DNA of 64,000 bases from Lepeophtheirus salmonis (GCF_016086655.4 NC_052138.2:4340001-4404000), one strand, 5' to 3'; counted from the stretch's first letter, positions 11,145 to 22,199 are shown. Notes: a model not told the origin generated them from the sequence alone. Numbers and translations are program-made.

Positions 11145-11400
11145 TACTAACTGGGAAAACATAAAAAAATTATTTGAATAATCTTTTGAGTGTAACCATT
11201 TATGGAGATTTTAATAGGGTGTGGGCAATGTTTACTTATGTTTGTTTGTAAATAAGGCGACAGAGAGTGTTGCGGCAAAATAGTATAACTCACTGAATGA
11301 TAATTATTATTATCCAATGAATACCAAAACAACAAGTTGTTAAGATATTATTAAATTATCACATAGAGGAGACACCAGCCCCCTCAAGCAATCTATACAT
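11145..11400. repeat. Dispersed repeat, also at 30.7 kb
   Basis: The segment with GGCGACAGAGAGTGTTGCGGCAAAAT and AACTCACTGAATGATAATTATT recurs in diverged form at about 30700-30810 (GCGGCAAATAATACAACTCCCTGAACGATAAT). No termini or coding content were recognised. Confidence 0.5.
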
Positions 11401-12030
11401 ATATAGCCAAGGCTACGGAAAGTCCCACTACCTTGCGGTTAGTATATAATTTTTATTCTGCATTTTTCCACCAAAAAGTCTATATTTTTCCATATTTTAG
11501 AAGCGAAAATATACTAAGAATCTATTCAATACAAAAATGAGCTATTTAGCTTTGTATAATCCTATTTGCAAATGGCAGTGCAGTTTTGCATTCCTTCAAA
11601 GAAATTGTTACTATTTGCTACAGTGGTGTGCAATCCATATTACTCATAGCCTTTAACAAATGTAATTATAACCAGATAGAAGAATTTAGCACTGATTTTC
11701 AGATATTTTGCCTGCAAAAATGTATTATCTGGTAGTTTCCTAAGCCGAAACAAATCGATAAAAATATTTAGTAATTCCAGCTTTGTTCCACGTCCGTTAC
11801 CAATTACATAATTATATCAAAAATCTAAATTTTAAATATTTCTTGTGAATAAATATGAAAAAGAACAATCAAAATTTATATGTAAATATAAATATGTATT
11901 AAGAAATGTTTTAGCTCATTAAGTTTAGTCATGTTTTTTGAAAAATTAAAATAAGCAAATCATATGGAGATCGAGTGTAATTTAGTAGAGGGCAAGTAAA
12001 TTTTAAAAAGCTATTTGATTTTGATGACAA
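11400..12030. other. Upstream region of kinase gene
   Basis: AT-rich sequence precedes the kinase start. I see no clear TATA box at a fixed distance, no long open frame and no recognised repeat. Any promoter must lie here or further upstream, but the sequence does not identify it. Confidence 0.4.
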
Positions 12031-13032
12031 ATGGAGAATAGAGGGAATTCTGTTAGTCCTAATGGAACAATCAACTTAGAATCTACATCGAAAGTTGTTG
12101 TGGGAAAAAAATTTCGCTTAATTCGTAAAATTGGATCAGGATCCTTTGGAAATATATACTTGGGGAAGTCTGAAGATAATGAAACGGAGGTGGCAATTAA
12201 AACCGAGCCCAAAGACTCTTTACATCCACAGCTATATCATGAATCTAGAGTCTATAGTCTATTTGAAAAGGGAAGTGGATTTCCAAAAGTCTATTGGTAT
12301 GGTTCAAATAAAAAGTATAATTTCTTGGTTTTGGATCTATTAGGAAATTCTCTGGAAGAACTTTTTGATCTCTGCTCACGGAGTTTTTCAATTAAAACCA
12401 TATTAATGATTGGGGATCAGATGATAGATAGAATTAAGTATGTTCACTCAAAGAATTATATTCACAGGGATATCAAGCCAGATAATTTCTTGATTGGACT
12501 AGGCACAAATGAGAAAAACATATATTTGGTGGACTATGGTTTAGCAAAAAAATATAGAGATAGCCATACCCATGTACACAATCCTTTTCGGAAAGGACGA
12601 CAGCTATCTGGAACTGCGAGATATGCTTCCACAAATGCACATTCTGGAATCGAACAATCAAGAAGAGACGACATGGAGTCCTTAGGATACTTATTAATAT
12701 ATTTTAATCGGGGCCATTTGCCTTGGCAAAATATGAAGGCTTCTACTATCAAGCAAAGGCATGAAAAAATTGCTGAAAAGAAAATGTCCACACCTCTAGA
12801 AGTACTTTGCCAAGGCTATCCATCAGAATTCAGGGTATTTCTTGAATATTGCAGGAAATTAGGTTACTCTGAAGAACCAGACTATCAATATCTGTCCACT
12901 TTACTACGAAGTTTATCAGAAAATCTCAAATATACGTATGATTGGATTTTTGACTGGACAGGAATGGATAAATCCATACTGAAAGATAAACAAAAAATTA
13001 GAAAGAATCTTAAAATGTCAAAACACAATTAG
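12031..13032 (+). CDS. Casein kinase 1-like Ser/Thr kinase, intronless
   Basis: This is a complete 333-residue kinase in a single uninterrupted frame. CK1 enzymes phosphorylate Ser/Thr, often primed or acidic sites, in Wnt, Hedgehog, clock and cell-cycle pathways. Visible elements are the glycine loop GSGSFG (35-40), VAIK with Lys57, Glu71 of helix [11 protein letters not shown] (145-154) and the CK1 hallmark SGTARYAS (193-200). After it comes [13 protein letters not shown], then RGHLPWQ. Length matches the CK1-alpha type (about 330-340 residues), with only a short C-terminal tail ([16 protein letters not shown]). Two departures stand out: the metal-binding DFG is DYG (168-170), and the CK1 SIN triplet is STN (200-202). 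Animal CK1-alpha genes normally have introns, so an old retrocopy is the simplest explanation, though the open frame implies continued selection. No flanking poly(A) tail or target duplication is visible. AATAAA lies at 13048-13053, just after the stop. Confidence 0.9.
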   Translation: MENRGNSVSPNGTINLESTSKVVVGKKFRLIRKIGSGSFGNIYLGKSEDNETEVAIKTEPKDSLHPQLYHESRVYSLFEKGSGFPKVYWYGSNKKYNFLVLDLLGNSLEELFDLCSRSFSIKTILMIGDQMIDRIKYVHSKNYIHRDIKPDNFLIGLGTNEKNIYLVDYGLAKKYRDSHTHVHNPFRKGRQLSGTARYASTNAHSGIEQSRRDDMESLGYLLIYFNRGHLPWQNMKASTIKQRHEKIAEKKMSTPLEVLCQGYPSEFRVFLEYCRKLGYSEEPDYQYLSTLLRSLSENLKYTYDWIFDWTGMDKSILKDKQKIRKNLKMSKHN

Positions 13033-13047
13033 TACAGAATTATCTTC

Positions 13048-13053
13048 AATAAA
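13048..13053 (+). promoter_or_regulatory. Candidate polyadenylation signal of kinase
   Basis: AATAAA begins 15 bases after the kinase stop codon. In an AT-rich genome this hexamer occurs often by chance, so its use is inference. Confidence 0.4.
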
Positions 13054-13059
13054 TTTCCC

Positions 13060-15320
13060 AAATAGTGTGAAATAGCAGTATTTCAGAGTCTATTTAATGA
13101 CAAGTTATGAGTTATAATCATGTTTTTCGGATGATATATTTAAATTGAATCTTTCTCCAATAAAATTTCTGGACTAATGGTATAACTTGAATACATTTCA
13201 TTCAGATGAAAAAATGCGAAAACTATACGGAGGAATACGCATATATGATTAGAAATACATAAAATATGGACAGTTTCAAAAGTCTTGATTATATATTAAG
13301 CCAGAATTCAGTTAAAAATTACTATAATAAATGAAAGTAAATCATTAATAATTGCTATTTCGTCCACTTTATTAGAGAAAATAGCACAGTATCACCGATA
13401 TTCATGGATTAATAAGAACAATAAATAATGTGAATTTATTTTGAATAATTTCCAGAAAGCTTAGCTTCAAAGTGATATTACACTGCATAACCGAAACGAT
13501 TCCTATATTATAAGTTTAATAAATATTAGGAATTGGAAAAAAAATTATATAGTATAATTCATTTTTACCTAATTTATCCTAGAGTATTATAAATGGATCG
13601 ACAGAAGTCCATCCCACTAGTTGAAGTATTCCAAAACCATGATTTATCTAGTTGATGCGATTGTTTTTAAAATCTTGAGAGCCAACATGTATTGATTATA
13701 TGTAGATGCAGGAAAGTTGTCGAAATCCTCGGAAGCATATGTTTCTTCAAAAAAGGTATCAGTTGGTAACGTGCAAGATATTATTTCTCCCTATTTTGAA
13801 AATTCAAAGGTATTGTGAGCGAAACAGTTTTTCTAGTGATCTCTGTCAGCAGATATACTTTCTATCAAAGTTGTCGACATATACTTTTCTTTTTGATTTA
13901 CATTCATGAGGATTTAAACTATTTTCACATCTCTAATTATATGCATGATTTCAGTGCAAGGTGCATAACAAATATACATGCAACTGGTCTAGTAGTGCAA
14001 AAGTAAGTCACTTATAAATATAATACAATTAGGTCCAGAATAATCTCTCAGAGAGAATTTAACGAATTGAAGTTGAATTAAATTTAGATTTGATGTGCTT
14101 TTTTATATTTTTCATGTATGACCACGTTTTTTCCTATATGCAGGAAAAATGATTAAAAAACAAACAAACAATATTCTAAGATGAAGATCACATTCGAATA
14201 ATTCGCCCATCATACATGAAGTAGAGATCAATTTAAAAAATGATAATCAACTTCATGACACTCACCATAAATGTAATATTTTAGGCACTTTTCATACTTA
14301 TTTATCAAAACAACCAAATATGCTAAATATTTCGATTAGTCCATTAATCAAAATAATTTATTATAGAGATAGAAAAAACAACAGATTACAATAAAATTCA
14401 TGCGCCAACTAGGTAAAATCTAACTTCAGACATCATGTGAGTGTAATAAACGATAGTTTAATACAGATTGGACCCATTTTAACGAAAAATTAGTAGATCA
14501 TTTTTGACAAACACGACTTTAGTACTCGGCTAGCAATCTTTTAATTATCCCATAGGAGCAAAAAATATAACTTATAAAACTTGCATACAGTTCATAACTG
14601 ACATAGTATTTAATTTCAAGAAATATTTATTTAAATCAATGAAAATAAATTTCTTCAAACGAATGGAACAAAAATATAATTTAAGACTAAAAAAAAAAGA
14701 GCAATGCATTGCATTTGTACCGTTTGCTTGTAGCTATAAGGAACTAGAGTAGATCCATTACTATGTATAATATCAAGTGAGCCTTATAATATAACATCAG
14801 AAGAATATTAATGTTTTGAAAAAATTAGAATATAACGGAATTAAACATAATTTATTTTGAAGGTACTTCATCAAAACTAGTGTATTGCGTTTATATATTA
14901 AAACATAAAGGAGTACAATTTGTTATATGAGAACTAGAGTTTCGAAAAAAAAAAAAAAAAAAAAAAAAAAGATTGAAGAGTGTAAGGTCTCAAGGTAATA
15001 GCCGTTACACCAGAACTGTAACTAAAAATAAAGTCATTTAAAGTCACGAAACAAAAAATAGTAAAATGCTTATTAGTTCAAACACAAATGAGTCAACAAA
15101 GCGAAGGAGGAAAAAAAAACAAACAAAGTGAGGAAATGAAAACAACTGCATTTGGGTACTAAGATTGAATTAAATACAAATTTAATCCTTCTTAATGGAA
15201 ACTTTTATAATAGAGCATCATTTTCAGAAAATCATACTTGATATTGTTTTTAACAATACAAAAGAAAGAAGAAATCAAAAAAGGGGGGATAAAAGCTACG
15301 GAGAAATAAAGAAATGTGTA
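13060..15320. other. AT-rich spacer with a 26-base A-run
   Basis: No gene is seen between the kinase and the convergently transcribed zinc-finger gene. A 26-base A-run lies at 14945-14970; on the minus strand this is a T-run downstream of the zinc-finger stop. The short frames at 13706-13909 and 13815-14006 show no domain and are probably chance. The 3' untranslated region of the zinc-finger gene should lie in 14600-15326; AATAAA on the minus strand occurs at about 14629, but nothing confirms its use. Confidence 0.5.
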
Positions 15321-15326
15321 TGTATT

Positions 15327-16760
15327 TTACATATGTTGCCACGAGGATGATATGAGTCCAAGAAAGGGATTCATATTTTCAGGAGGTTTCATGTTGTAGG
15401 CGGCCGAAGAGTGTGACTGTTGTTGTCCATGTGCAGACTGTTGATGCGCTTCCTGAGGCTGCAGTATCGTAGACGATGTTCGCGAAGAGGGTTGCACTTG
15501 ATGCGCCGCTGACACAGCAGCAGCAGCCGCTGCTGCCGCCGCTGCTTGAGCATGGACTTGCGATTGCGCAGCCGCCGCTGCGGCTGCAGCTCTACTCTCC
15601 ATCTCATCTTTGACATTGAGCCTCTGGAGTTGTAGGGCAATTTCGTGGGGAACAAAGTCTAGGATTTTGTTGTGCTTGGCCCCAATATGCATCATGATTC
15701 CTCCTTTATCGTGATGATTGTTGAAGGTCTTTTCACAAAAGGGACACTTGTTGGAAACATGTCCGTACTCTTTATTCATTTTCGAGTACAAATGAGAGGA
15801 AATAATATGTTGCTTAAGAACAGTGAGGGTGCTCAGTTGCTTATTGCAGTACATACAAATCAAATCATCCTTGTTGACTTGTCTCGTGTAGACGTTGTAG
15901 GGCTTCCGCGTGGTGTGGTATTGAAGGGCGTTGCTCTCATTCTCGGGCATGAACTCGAAAACCTTGCGATGCTTTCCCCCGATGTGTCCCACACAGTTGG
16001 TTTTGGTTTTTCCAGATTTGAAGTCCCTGTTGCAGACGACGCAGAGTGCGAAGTTGTGAGGGAAGTAGGTGCCTTCGTACTTGGACCAGATCTGGTCGTG
16101 GAAGTGAGAGGTGCTCATGTGCACCAGGAGTGTGGACACGTGGTCAAACTCGTGTTGACACACGTAGCACATGAAGCTCCTTCCGCCCACGCGCTGCTTC
16201 TTGGCCTGCTTCGTCTTTCCACCTCCAGACTGTTGTTGCTGGGCGGCGGCCGCCTGCTGCTGCTGCTGCTGTTGCTGCACTTGCTGGACCTGGTGATGGT
16301 GTTGCTGGAGCTGCTGGAGGTGGTGTTGCTGCTGGAGCAGATGATGTTGCTGCTGAGCAGCCGCCACCTGCTGTTGCTGATGCACTTGATGCTGCTGCTG
16401 CTGTTGGAGTTGGAGGAGGTTGAAGGGGTAGGCAGCCGCTGCTGCGGCTTCTGGAGAAAAGTCCATCACGGAATTCCCTTTGCTTGTCACAGATAAAGCA
16501 GCTGCTGCTGCTGCCGCTGCCGCCGCCGCCGCTGCAGCACTGTTTGTATTGCTCCCGAACAAAAACTCCGGGGAGAGAATCGTCTTGGGATGGTGATGCG
16601 TGGATCCGTTTAGAGATGAGCTACTCGTACTACTTGGAGTAGACGTGCTGCTTGAACTACAACTAGAGGATGACGCACTAGAACATGCCACTGCAGCCGC
16701 TGCTGCTGCCGCTGCGGCCATCGCTGCTGCTGCCTTCATGGATGGATCATAAGACGCCAT
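15327..16760 (-). CDS. C2H2 zinc-finger protein, polyAla/polyGln
   Basis: From ATG 16760 the frame encodes 477 residues, beginning MASYDPSMK. That ATG has a good Kozak context (AAGATGG). The N-terminal third is low complexity: polyalanine runs, a Ser/Thr tract, then Gln/His-rich blocks. Four C2H2 fingers form two pairs: 198-219 (C-x2-C-x12-H-x4-H), 240-264 (C-x2-C-x15-H-x4-H), 302-323 (x12) and 339-363 (x15). The second finger of each pair is followed by a similar tail (HIGGKHRKVFEFMP and HIGAKHNKILDFVP). The C-terminus has two more polyalanine runs and a Gln/His region, ending SSSWQHM. The layout suits a nuclear DNA-binding transcription regulator with activation or repression tracts. I do not recognise an orthologue. 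The same frame stays open upstream to about 17070, so a longer protein from an upstream exon is possible. Confidence 0.85.
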   Translation of the reverse strand: MASYDPSMKAAAAMAAAAAAAAAVACSSASSSSCSSSSTSTPSSTSSSSLNGSTHHHPKTILSPEFLFGSNTNSAAAAAAAAAAAAAALSVTSKGNSVMDFSPEAAAAAAYPFNLLQLQQQQQHQVHQQQQVAAAQQQHHLLQQQHHLQQLQQHHHQVQQVQQQQQQQQAAAAQQQQSGGGKTKQAKKQRVGGRSFMCYVCQHEFDHVSTLLVHMSTSHFHDQIWSKYEGTYFPHNFALCVVCNRDFKSGKTKTNCVGHIGGKHRKVFEFMPENESNALQYHTTRKPYNVYTRQVNKDDLICMYCNKQLSTLTVLKQHIISSHLYSKMNKEYGHVSNKCPFCEKTFNNHHDKGGIMMHIGAKHNKILDFVPHEIALQLQRLNVKDEMESRAAAAAAAAQSQVHAQAAAAAAAAAAVSAAHQVQPSSRTSSTILQPQEAHQQSAHGQQQSHSSAAYNMKPPENMNPFLGLISSSWQHM

Positions 16761-17070
16761 CTTCTCACTCTCTCTTTCTCTCTCTTCCTCCTCCTCTACC
16801 TCCTGCTCCTCAAGCCTCTCTCTCCCTCTCTTTCCCTCCTCCTCTTCTTCTTCTTCACGCACCAGCTCCTTCCTTTTCTTTTTCGTCTTCTTCTTTTTCA
16901 GCTTATTTCTTAAAGAGCCCTCTTCTGCTGCTGTTGCTGTTCCTCCTCCTCCTCCTCCTCCTTCCTCCTCAGCTCCTTCTTTCTTGTTCACTCCTTCCCC
17001 CTCTCGGGTGCCGGCAAATTCATAAAACGGCAAACTTCTTCCTCCTGAATTGCTTTCTCGAAGAAGAACC
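16761..17070 (-). other. Open GA-rich upstream part of finger exon
   Basis: The zinc-finger frame continues upstream without a stop to CCTTTTGTTACACAG at about 17071-17085, which looks like a splice acceptor followed by exon sequence. The translation would be Glu/Lys/Arg/Gly-rich, including KKKKTKKKRK and runs of Glu, with no ATG before 16760. Either this is a purine-rich 5' untranslated leader that is open by composition, or it codes for a basic/acidic N-terminus joined to an upstream exon. I favour the leader because of the strong ATG context at 16760. Confidence 0.45.
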
Positions 17071-17085
17071 TGTGTAACAAAAGGA
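17071..17085 (-). promoter_or_regulatory. Candidate 3' splice site of finger gene
   Basis: On the minus strand CCTTTTGTTACACAG is a pyrimidine-rich tract ending in CAG, with CCTAATC about 10 bases further upstream as a possible branch point. It marks where the open frame of the zinc-finger exon would begin. This is pattern-based only. Confidence 0.45.
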
Positions 17086-17619
17086 GTGCGTGGATTAGGA
17101 ACTATGTATTTATTCGAATATTATTAAATTATATATTAATTATTATTAATACTAATGATATATAAATACGCGTAGAGAAATGCCATCCGTTTTATTAGTC
17201 TATTAAATTAAAACATTTTTAATTACCTATTTAAGAAGGAAGTTATCATTGTTATAATTTGAGTAAAATTATTTATTTACTAGTTTTTAAGTATTTAAAA
17301 AAAACCCGTAAATTAAGAACTACTTGACGAGAGGTTGGTTTAATATTAAAATTATTCAAAAAAATCCGTGTTTCTCATTCTTTCATTGTGACGATCGATT
17401 TTGACGTCTTTAAGTGTCATGTGCAGTACATCCAAATGGTTAAAAAGAATAATTTTTCGATAAAAATTGACAATAGTTCGTATAAGGGTACAATTGTAGT
17501 CCGCACTCAATTTGAGATAAATCATTCAAGCTTGCTTTTGTGTTAATGATCCACATCTTAAATACACATTACAGAGTTGATCTTATCTTGTGGTACACTT
17601 TTTTTATTTTCACATTTAT

Positions 17620-17935
17620 TACCCCTGTGAATATTCAGAACAGCCGTTACATCACAACCAAACATCCAACCAATGTCTTAGCTTCAGTGAGATATGTCTT
17701 CAAAACAATAAAACCACTGGTCAGCAGAGGCAAAGTCTGCCTTCCCATTTTTGTGGAGAGGAAGAAGCGTCTCAATGCAGATGCCTAAATTACTCCTCAC
17801 AGAAGTGTAAACTCTCAAAAGTATTCCATCAAAAAGGAGGGGACCAAGCTCGAGTCTGACAACATAGTCAAAGTCTGCAAGGGATTTAGGCCTCGTATGG
17901 CAATTTGTTATGGCTGAGGACTCACTTATTGAATA
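17620..17935 (+). pseudogene. Internally deleted family C transposase
   Basis: Sequence near 17630 (CAGAACAGCCGTTACATCAC) matches the decayed family C copy at 3935-4525. It then encodes FVERKKRLNADA and jumps to the C-terminal part (GGDQARV in one frame, ESDNIVKVCKGFRPR in another). Compared with the first copy it lacks about 250 bp between these segments, including both downstream catalytic regions. It is a dead fragment. The open frames at 17540-17788 and 17590-17859 are parts of it. Confidence 0.65.
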
Positions 17936-17939
17936 AAAG

Positions 17940-18860
17940 CCGATACTATTTTGAAAGGATTTTCTTAAATATATATCCTCACAAAACCCCTTGTTTAAAT
18001 TTTACTCATGAAAAATTGATAAAGAAAGTGTGTACTACTAAATAAGATATATCCCGTGTATATAAGTCTGTTTTTGGTATTATCAGACATGTAATCCAAA
18101 ATGGTCAAACAGATTCGTCTCAAATTTTGCAAATTAGACACATGGAATCACCATGCATGTTCCTATGATATGCTCTTTCTATATCCCTCTCTTTATCTCT
18201 TTTCTTCTACCTTTATTCTTTGTTTCTATATCCCCTCTATTTAGACCATATAATACTAGTTTCTAGTGTTATATGTTCAGCCCTGCAACAAGGATATCTC
18301 CTGTATGTATAATATAAAACCAATGGGCCATGAAACAAGGATACAATAACATCATTAATTCTCCCTCCCTCCTAAAGAAAAAATAATAATATTAATGTAC
18401 CCATATAGTGACACTAATTAGATATGAATATATTTCCAATTCAGCAAATTGATCCATTTAAGATAATTATAAAATCCTAGATACGAAATGATTATAAAGT
18501 ATGAATGTACTACTATTAGGATTATCCATTTGGTAATGAAAAGTATGTCTGTGTGTGTGGGGAGGGAGGGGGGAGTTCTTTGTGCACATTATTCAAGTGA
18601 AATAGAAAGTGTTTTGAAGCAGCTTCCTTGTCTTAGAATAACAAGAGAATGAAAGAAGTTTGTTATATACATTTTTAAGGTTTGTACAAGTTGCAATTTT
18701 GTATGAGATATAACTGGTAAGAGTTAAAAAAATTTCGTCTTTAATTGCATTATTTAATTATGGAACCAACCACTTAAATCACCGACTACTAAATAATGAC
18801 ATCATTTAATTTCAATTTATTAAAAATTACTTGACTAATATGTATTTACAAGTAATATTT
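17940..18860. other. Gene-free AT-rich stretch
   Basis: No gene was recognised. It contains a GT/G-rich patch (about 18547-18573) and a GTACAAGTTGCAA motif at about 18685 that recurs at 25.19, 25.65, 26.76 and 38.25 kb. That motif may mark an old repeat end. Confidence 0.4.
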
Positions 18861-18861
18861 T

Positions 18862-19220
18862 AAATGTTGGGCTTCGGTCATGATTTTTAGTATAAGATAC
18901 TAATTTATTCCTTAAAAATAGTTTGTTCTGGACCGGTCTCAAATAAAAATTCGTCCTTGATCCGTCACAAGGAATAACCGAATCTATATCGGTTTTACAA
19001 AAAAAAATCGGTCTATATCGGTTTCATTTAAAATAAAGTCCAGATTGATTCTATAGACGAATTGTTGGTGACGTAGGTTGTATTTCCAAATGCTGAGCAT
19101 TTACCTACAATAAAGCCATGTAAAGTTAAATAAATAACATCGCTCAAATCGGTCTAAAACAAAATAATTCAAGACTGAACCAGTAAAAAAAATTCGGTCC
19201 TGGACCGAGTCTCAACACTA
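18862..19220. mobile_element. hAT-like element, GGTCC family
   Basis: The left end AAATGTTGGGCTTCGGTC and right end GGACCGAGTCTCAACACTA are imperfect inverted repeats of a TAGTGTTGGGACTCGGTCC type. The interior repeats CGGTCTATATCGGTTT-like blocks. A related terminus (CCCAACACTA) ends at 55530. The 8-base flanks do not match, so the target duplication has decayed or the ends are misplaced. There is no coding content. Confidence 0.45.
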
Positions 19221-19719
19221 ATATCAACCATTTAATCAAAATACAATCATCTTAAGATCTTTGTCAAAAGTATAGAGAAATCATCTTTTAAAATGTTTCA
19301 CCTCGTTTTTGGGTTGCAATTTTCATGTACAAGTTACAACTTGTTTATAATTTATTTGTAAACTAGGTGAAAATTCCAGACACCCATGTGTTAGTTATAT
19401 CTATATTTATAAAACAAAATTTGTCTGTACGTACAAATAGATATGTGCATCTTTTCCGTAATGTCATTTTTGAGTGCATCTTAAAACTGCGTAGATACAA
19501 TCAAGTGTGCATGTCATATTAAAAAAGAAAGGAAAAGGATTCTAAATTTAAAGAAATAGTTGTAAAAAGGAATTGAATGTTGCAGGCGTTTAGGTCAATT
19601 CATATTTCATACAACTCTTTACCATTATAAAATATGGGGTAAGGACTCATTTTTAACAACAAGTTGGTGTATCTAAAGCTACAATTATGAAATCAAGGAA
19701 ATAAACACAAACCCTACTG

Positions 19720-19870
19720 CCGTATCTAGAAATGTTATGGATAGGGATAACTCCGATGTCGACCCTTCATTCTACTCCGAGTCCAACAAGGACAAACACT
19801 TATAACTCTGCAACAAATCATCAATGTTACAGTTCGTTGTTCACACACTAGTGATTACTTTATACTTATA
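19720..19870 (+). repeat. Repeat R1 fragment
   Basis: ACTCCGATGTCGACCC, CTACTCCGAGTCCAACAAGG and GCAACAAATC are the central R1 block found in the copies at 10.1, 34.8, 36.9, 46.3, 57.8 and 63.0 kb. Both outer parts are missing. Confidence 0.6.
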
Positions 19871-20456
19871 ATCTATATGTACTCTCTTCAATAATATAAG
19901 AATAATAACAAAATATATTCAGGTTCCCACAACAAAAAGACATACATTAAATTGTAAAATAAAAATGAATGAATGTTGCTTTAGGTGAGATTTAGCAACA
20001 ATAACCAAGGCCCAGGTATTGTATATTTTAGTCTCTAGACTAAAGCTCATCAAGTCATATTAAACAAAATGAAAGTTTTATTATTATTATTGAGTAGATA
20101 ACATCGAAGTAAATTAATATATCGGAAAATCGACATCGGAGTAATTCATTTCTCTATAATTTCTAGATACGGTAAAAGTGTTTGTGTTTATGTATGTAAC
20201 TAGCAAAAACAGAGAGTAACACTTAGGATTTTCCATATTCTTAAAGCAAAGTTTGTCTGTTCGTACACACCTAATAACTCTAGGAATGTCGGTTAGTACA
20301 GCTAGTATGTGATAATAATTTTTGTAGTTTAAACGGCATTCGAAAGACAATGAACAAACAATTAATTCTACACTCAGGAAGTATAATTGAAAACTAAACA
20401 TTTTGAATCTGGAATTTTAACAAGTTTAAATTCAAAAACTAGAAGAGCTACATTAA
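19871..20456. other. AT-rich stretch without a recognised gene
   Basis: There is one minus-strand frame at 20114-20401 (95 codons) whose product shows no domain I recognise. Composition gives no reason to think it is a gene. Confidence 0.35.
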
Positions 20457-20580
20457 CTAAACTTTGTACAAATGCTGGCACATATGTTGCCATTCTTTAT
20501 CCTCAATGTAGTCTCCATTGACTTTGATAATGGCCTTGATGCGCCACCGGAAGATCTGATATTTGATAATAATTTAATTG
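20457..20580 (-). pseudogene. Tc1/mariner transposase C-terminal fragment
   Basis: On the minus strand the frame reads FRWRIKAIIKVNGDYIEDKE and runs on to TAG at 20457-20459. The RRRIxAIIxxxGDYIE pattern is the usual C-terminus of Tc1/mariner transposases. No upstream transposase sequence adjoins it. At 20590-20640 there is a short piece of the AT-rich minisatellite element end (AAGCCTATGGACGCCC). Confidence 0.55.
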
Positions 20581-20679
20581 GAGCTCACTTAAAAAAAAAA
20601 AAAAATCCAACAAACCCAGCCCCCCTAAAGTGTAAGCCTATGGACGCCCTTATAGCAAAATTGCATTTTATAACTATTA

Positions 20680-20740
20680 TTTAAAATACTAAAGAATCGG
20701 AATTGGCATCGGGAATTGATCTGGAATCGTCCCATCACTA
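20680..20740. repeat. Family D right-end fragment
   Basis: AAAGAATCGGAATTGGCATC and the terminal CCCATCACTA match the right end of the element at 61441-62131. No left end is present nearby. Confidence 0.55.
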
Positions 20741-20761
20741 ATAAATATATATGATATATGC

Positions 20762-21066
20762 CAAGGGTAATAGAAATGCAAGGTTAAATCATAAGGCGTG
20801 AACGACTGATGTTTGACCTCCAACACGTTTTTTAATATTGACGTCATGGTGTCTGAGTATTTAGTCAAAATCTGTCTTTCTTGCCCAGCAGTCGGTACAA
20901 TACATCAAATTCAAAATTCTAGCAATAGTGACGTCATAGACTATGATTGGTTACGTTTTTTGTCAAAATCTGCCTGTATTGCCCGGCAGTCGGTAAAATA
21001 CATCAAATTGAAAATTATAGCAAGCCCCATTACACGATGCTCTAACCTTGTTTTCTATTAACCTTG
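20762..21066 (+). mobile_element. P-type MITE, copy 2, internally duplicated
   Basis: The ends CAAGGGTAATAGAAATGCAAGG and TTGTTTTCTATTAACCTTG match the P-like element termini. Flanks ATATATGC (20754-20761) and AAATATGC (21067-21074) match at 7 of 8. An internal block with GTCAAAATCTG, TTGCCCAGCAGTCGGTA and ACATCAAATT is present twice (about 20867-20925 and 20967-21020), and TGACGTCA also occurs twice. The spurious frame at 20813-21061 is not a gene. Confidence 0.8.
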
Positions 21067-21079
21067 AAATATGCTAAAT

Positions 21080-21825
21080 ATTTAAGGGATGTTTTAGGAA
21101 CTTTTAGGGGAAGCTCCCTCCCCTACCCCCAAAGAAGGAGGCTAACGACGCCACTGTGTCGGAGGAATGATCGATTCCTCACTTTATTAAGTCTCCAGAT
21201 TTCCACTACCCACCCTGTATACTACAACCATTTGAAAAGAATTGATTATTTAAAGAGGGTTTAAATAAATAGTAAAATAAATATTAAAAAAACAATAAGT
21301 GGAACAGCCAAGCCAACCAATCATACGTTACACATGTAATATGTATATATATGTATTCAGTCAGAAGAGAGGGGAGAATAACGAACAAAGGAAATAGTTT
21401 TTATTTTATTTTAATTATTATGTTTTATTTTTTTTTATTTTATCATTTTAGTAGTTGTTTCCAGCTTAATGTTAAAGGAAATAAAATGAAAATGAGAAAT
21501 AAAGAAGGAAAAAAATCCATATACAATTGTGTGAGAATACAGGGTGTTTAATGATGTTGTTTAATGTATGTATGTGTGGAACACCTTCTTTTTTAAGCTA
21601 TCACCTGGAGCGTTCCAATGAGAGGGGGAAGATAAATAATACAAATGACAGGAAACATGTCCTACTGTAATTATACGTAATTGTTTTTTTAATATACTTA
21701 AATATATAAAACTACAGCAACAAAAAGTTTCGAGATATATCCGCTCTGCACAGTAGTTGGTGCTTGTATAAGCAAAATGTACACAAAGTTACAATTTAAA
21801 AATGAGGATCATGCAATAATGGAGA
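21080..21825. other. AT-rich stretch without a gene
   Basis: No recognised gene. A CAGGGTGTTTAATGA motif near 21540 resembles the mariner-like CAGGGTGT ends seen at 29.4, 31.58 and 40.01 kb, but it has no partner. The frame at 21351-21551 is lysine/phenylalanine rich by composition. Confidence 0.4.
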
Positions 21826-22150
21826 TAAGAACGTCATAAATTGCATCATAATTGAAGGAGAGGTCATTTTGGGGGCTCCATGTTGATATTTCTATAACAT
21901 AAAATGAACATATTTCAAATAAATCTCCATTAAACTTCATCAAATAACTTTATGAATAAAAATAAAAAAGTCTGAGCATATGCACGAATGTCATAAATAG
22001 CATCATACATGAAGGAGACGCCATTTTGAGGGCTCAAAAATTTATATTTTTACATCATAAAATGAACACATTTCCAATAAATCTCCATTAAACTTCATAA
22101 AATGGCTTTATGGTCAAAAAAGTCATAACGCCAGCAATGAATACTACTTG
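21826..22150 (+). repeat. Tandem duplication, about 160-bp unit
   Basis: Two consecutive diverged units (about 21826-21987 and 21988-22150) share GTCATAAATTGCATCAT, TGAAGGAGA, CATTTTGGGGGCTC, ATAAAATGAACA and AATCTCCATTAAACTTCAT. A third single copy lies at about 34050-34200. No coding potential is visible. Confidence 0.65.
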
Positions 22151-22199
22151 ATGACAATAGTAAACACTGATATTTGCAGCGATGTTCATAAGGGGTTGG

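Noticed and set aside
15672..16496. 274-codon plus-strand frame opposite the zinc-finger gene
   Set aside because: It is the antisense shadow of the Ala/Gln-rich finger exon, with Leu-rich runs opposite the Gln tracts and no independent domain.
16685..17077. Plus-strand Leu/Pro/Ser-rich frame
   Set aside because: It is the complement of the GA-rich leader of the finger exon; composition alone explains it.
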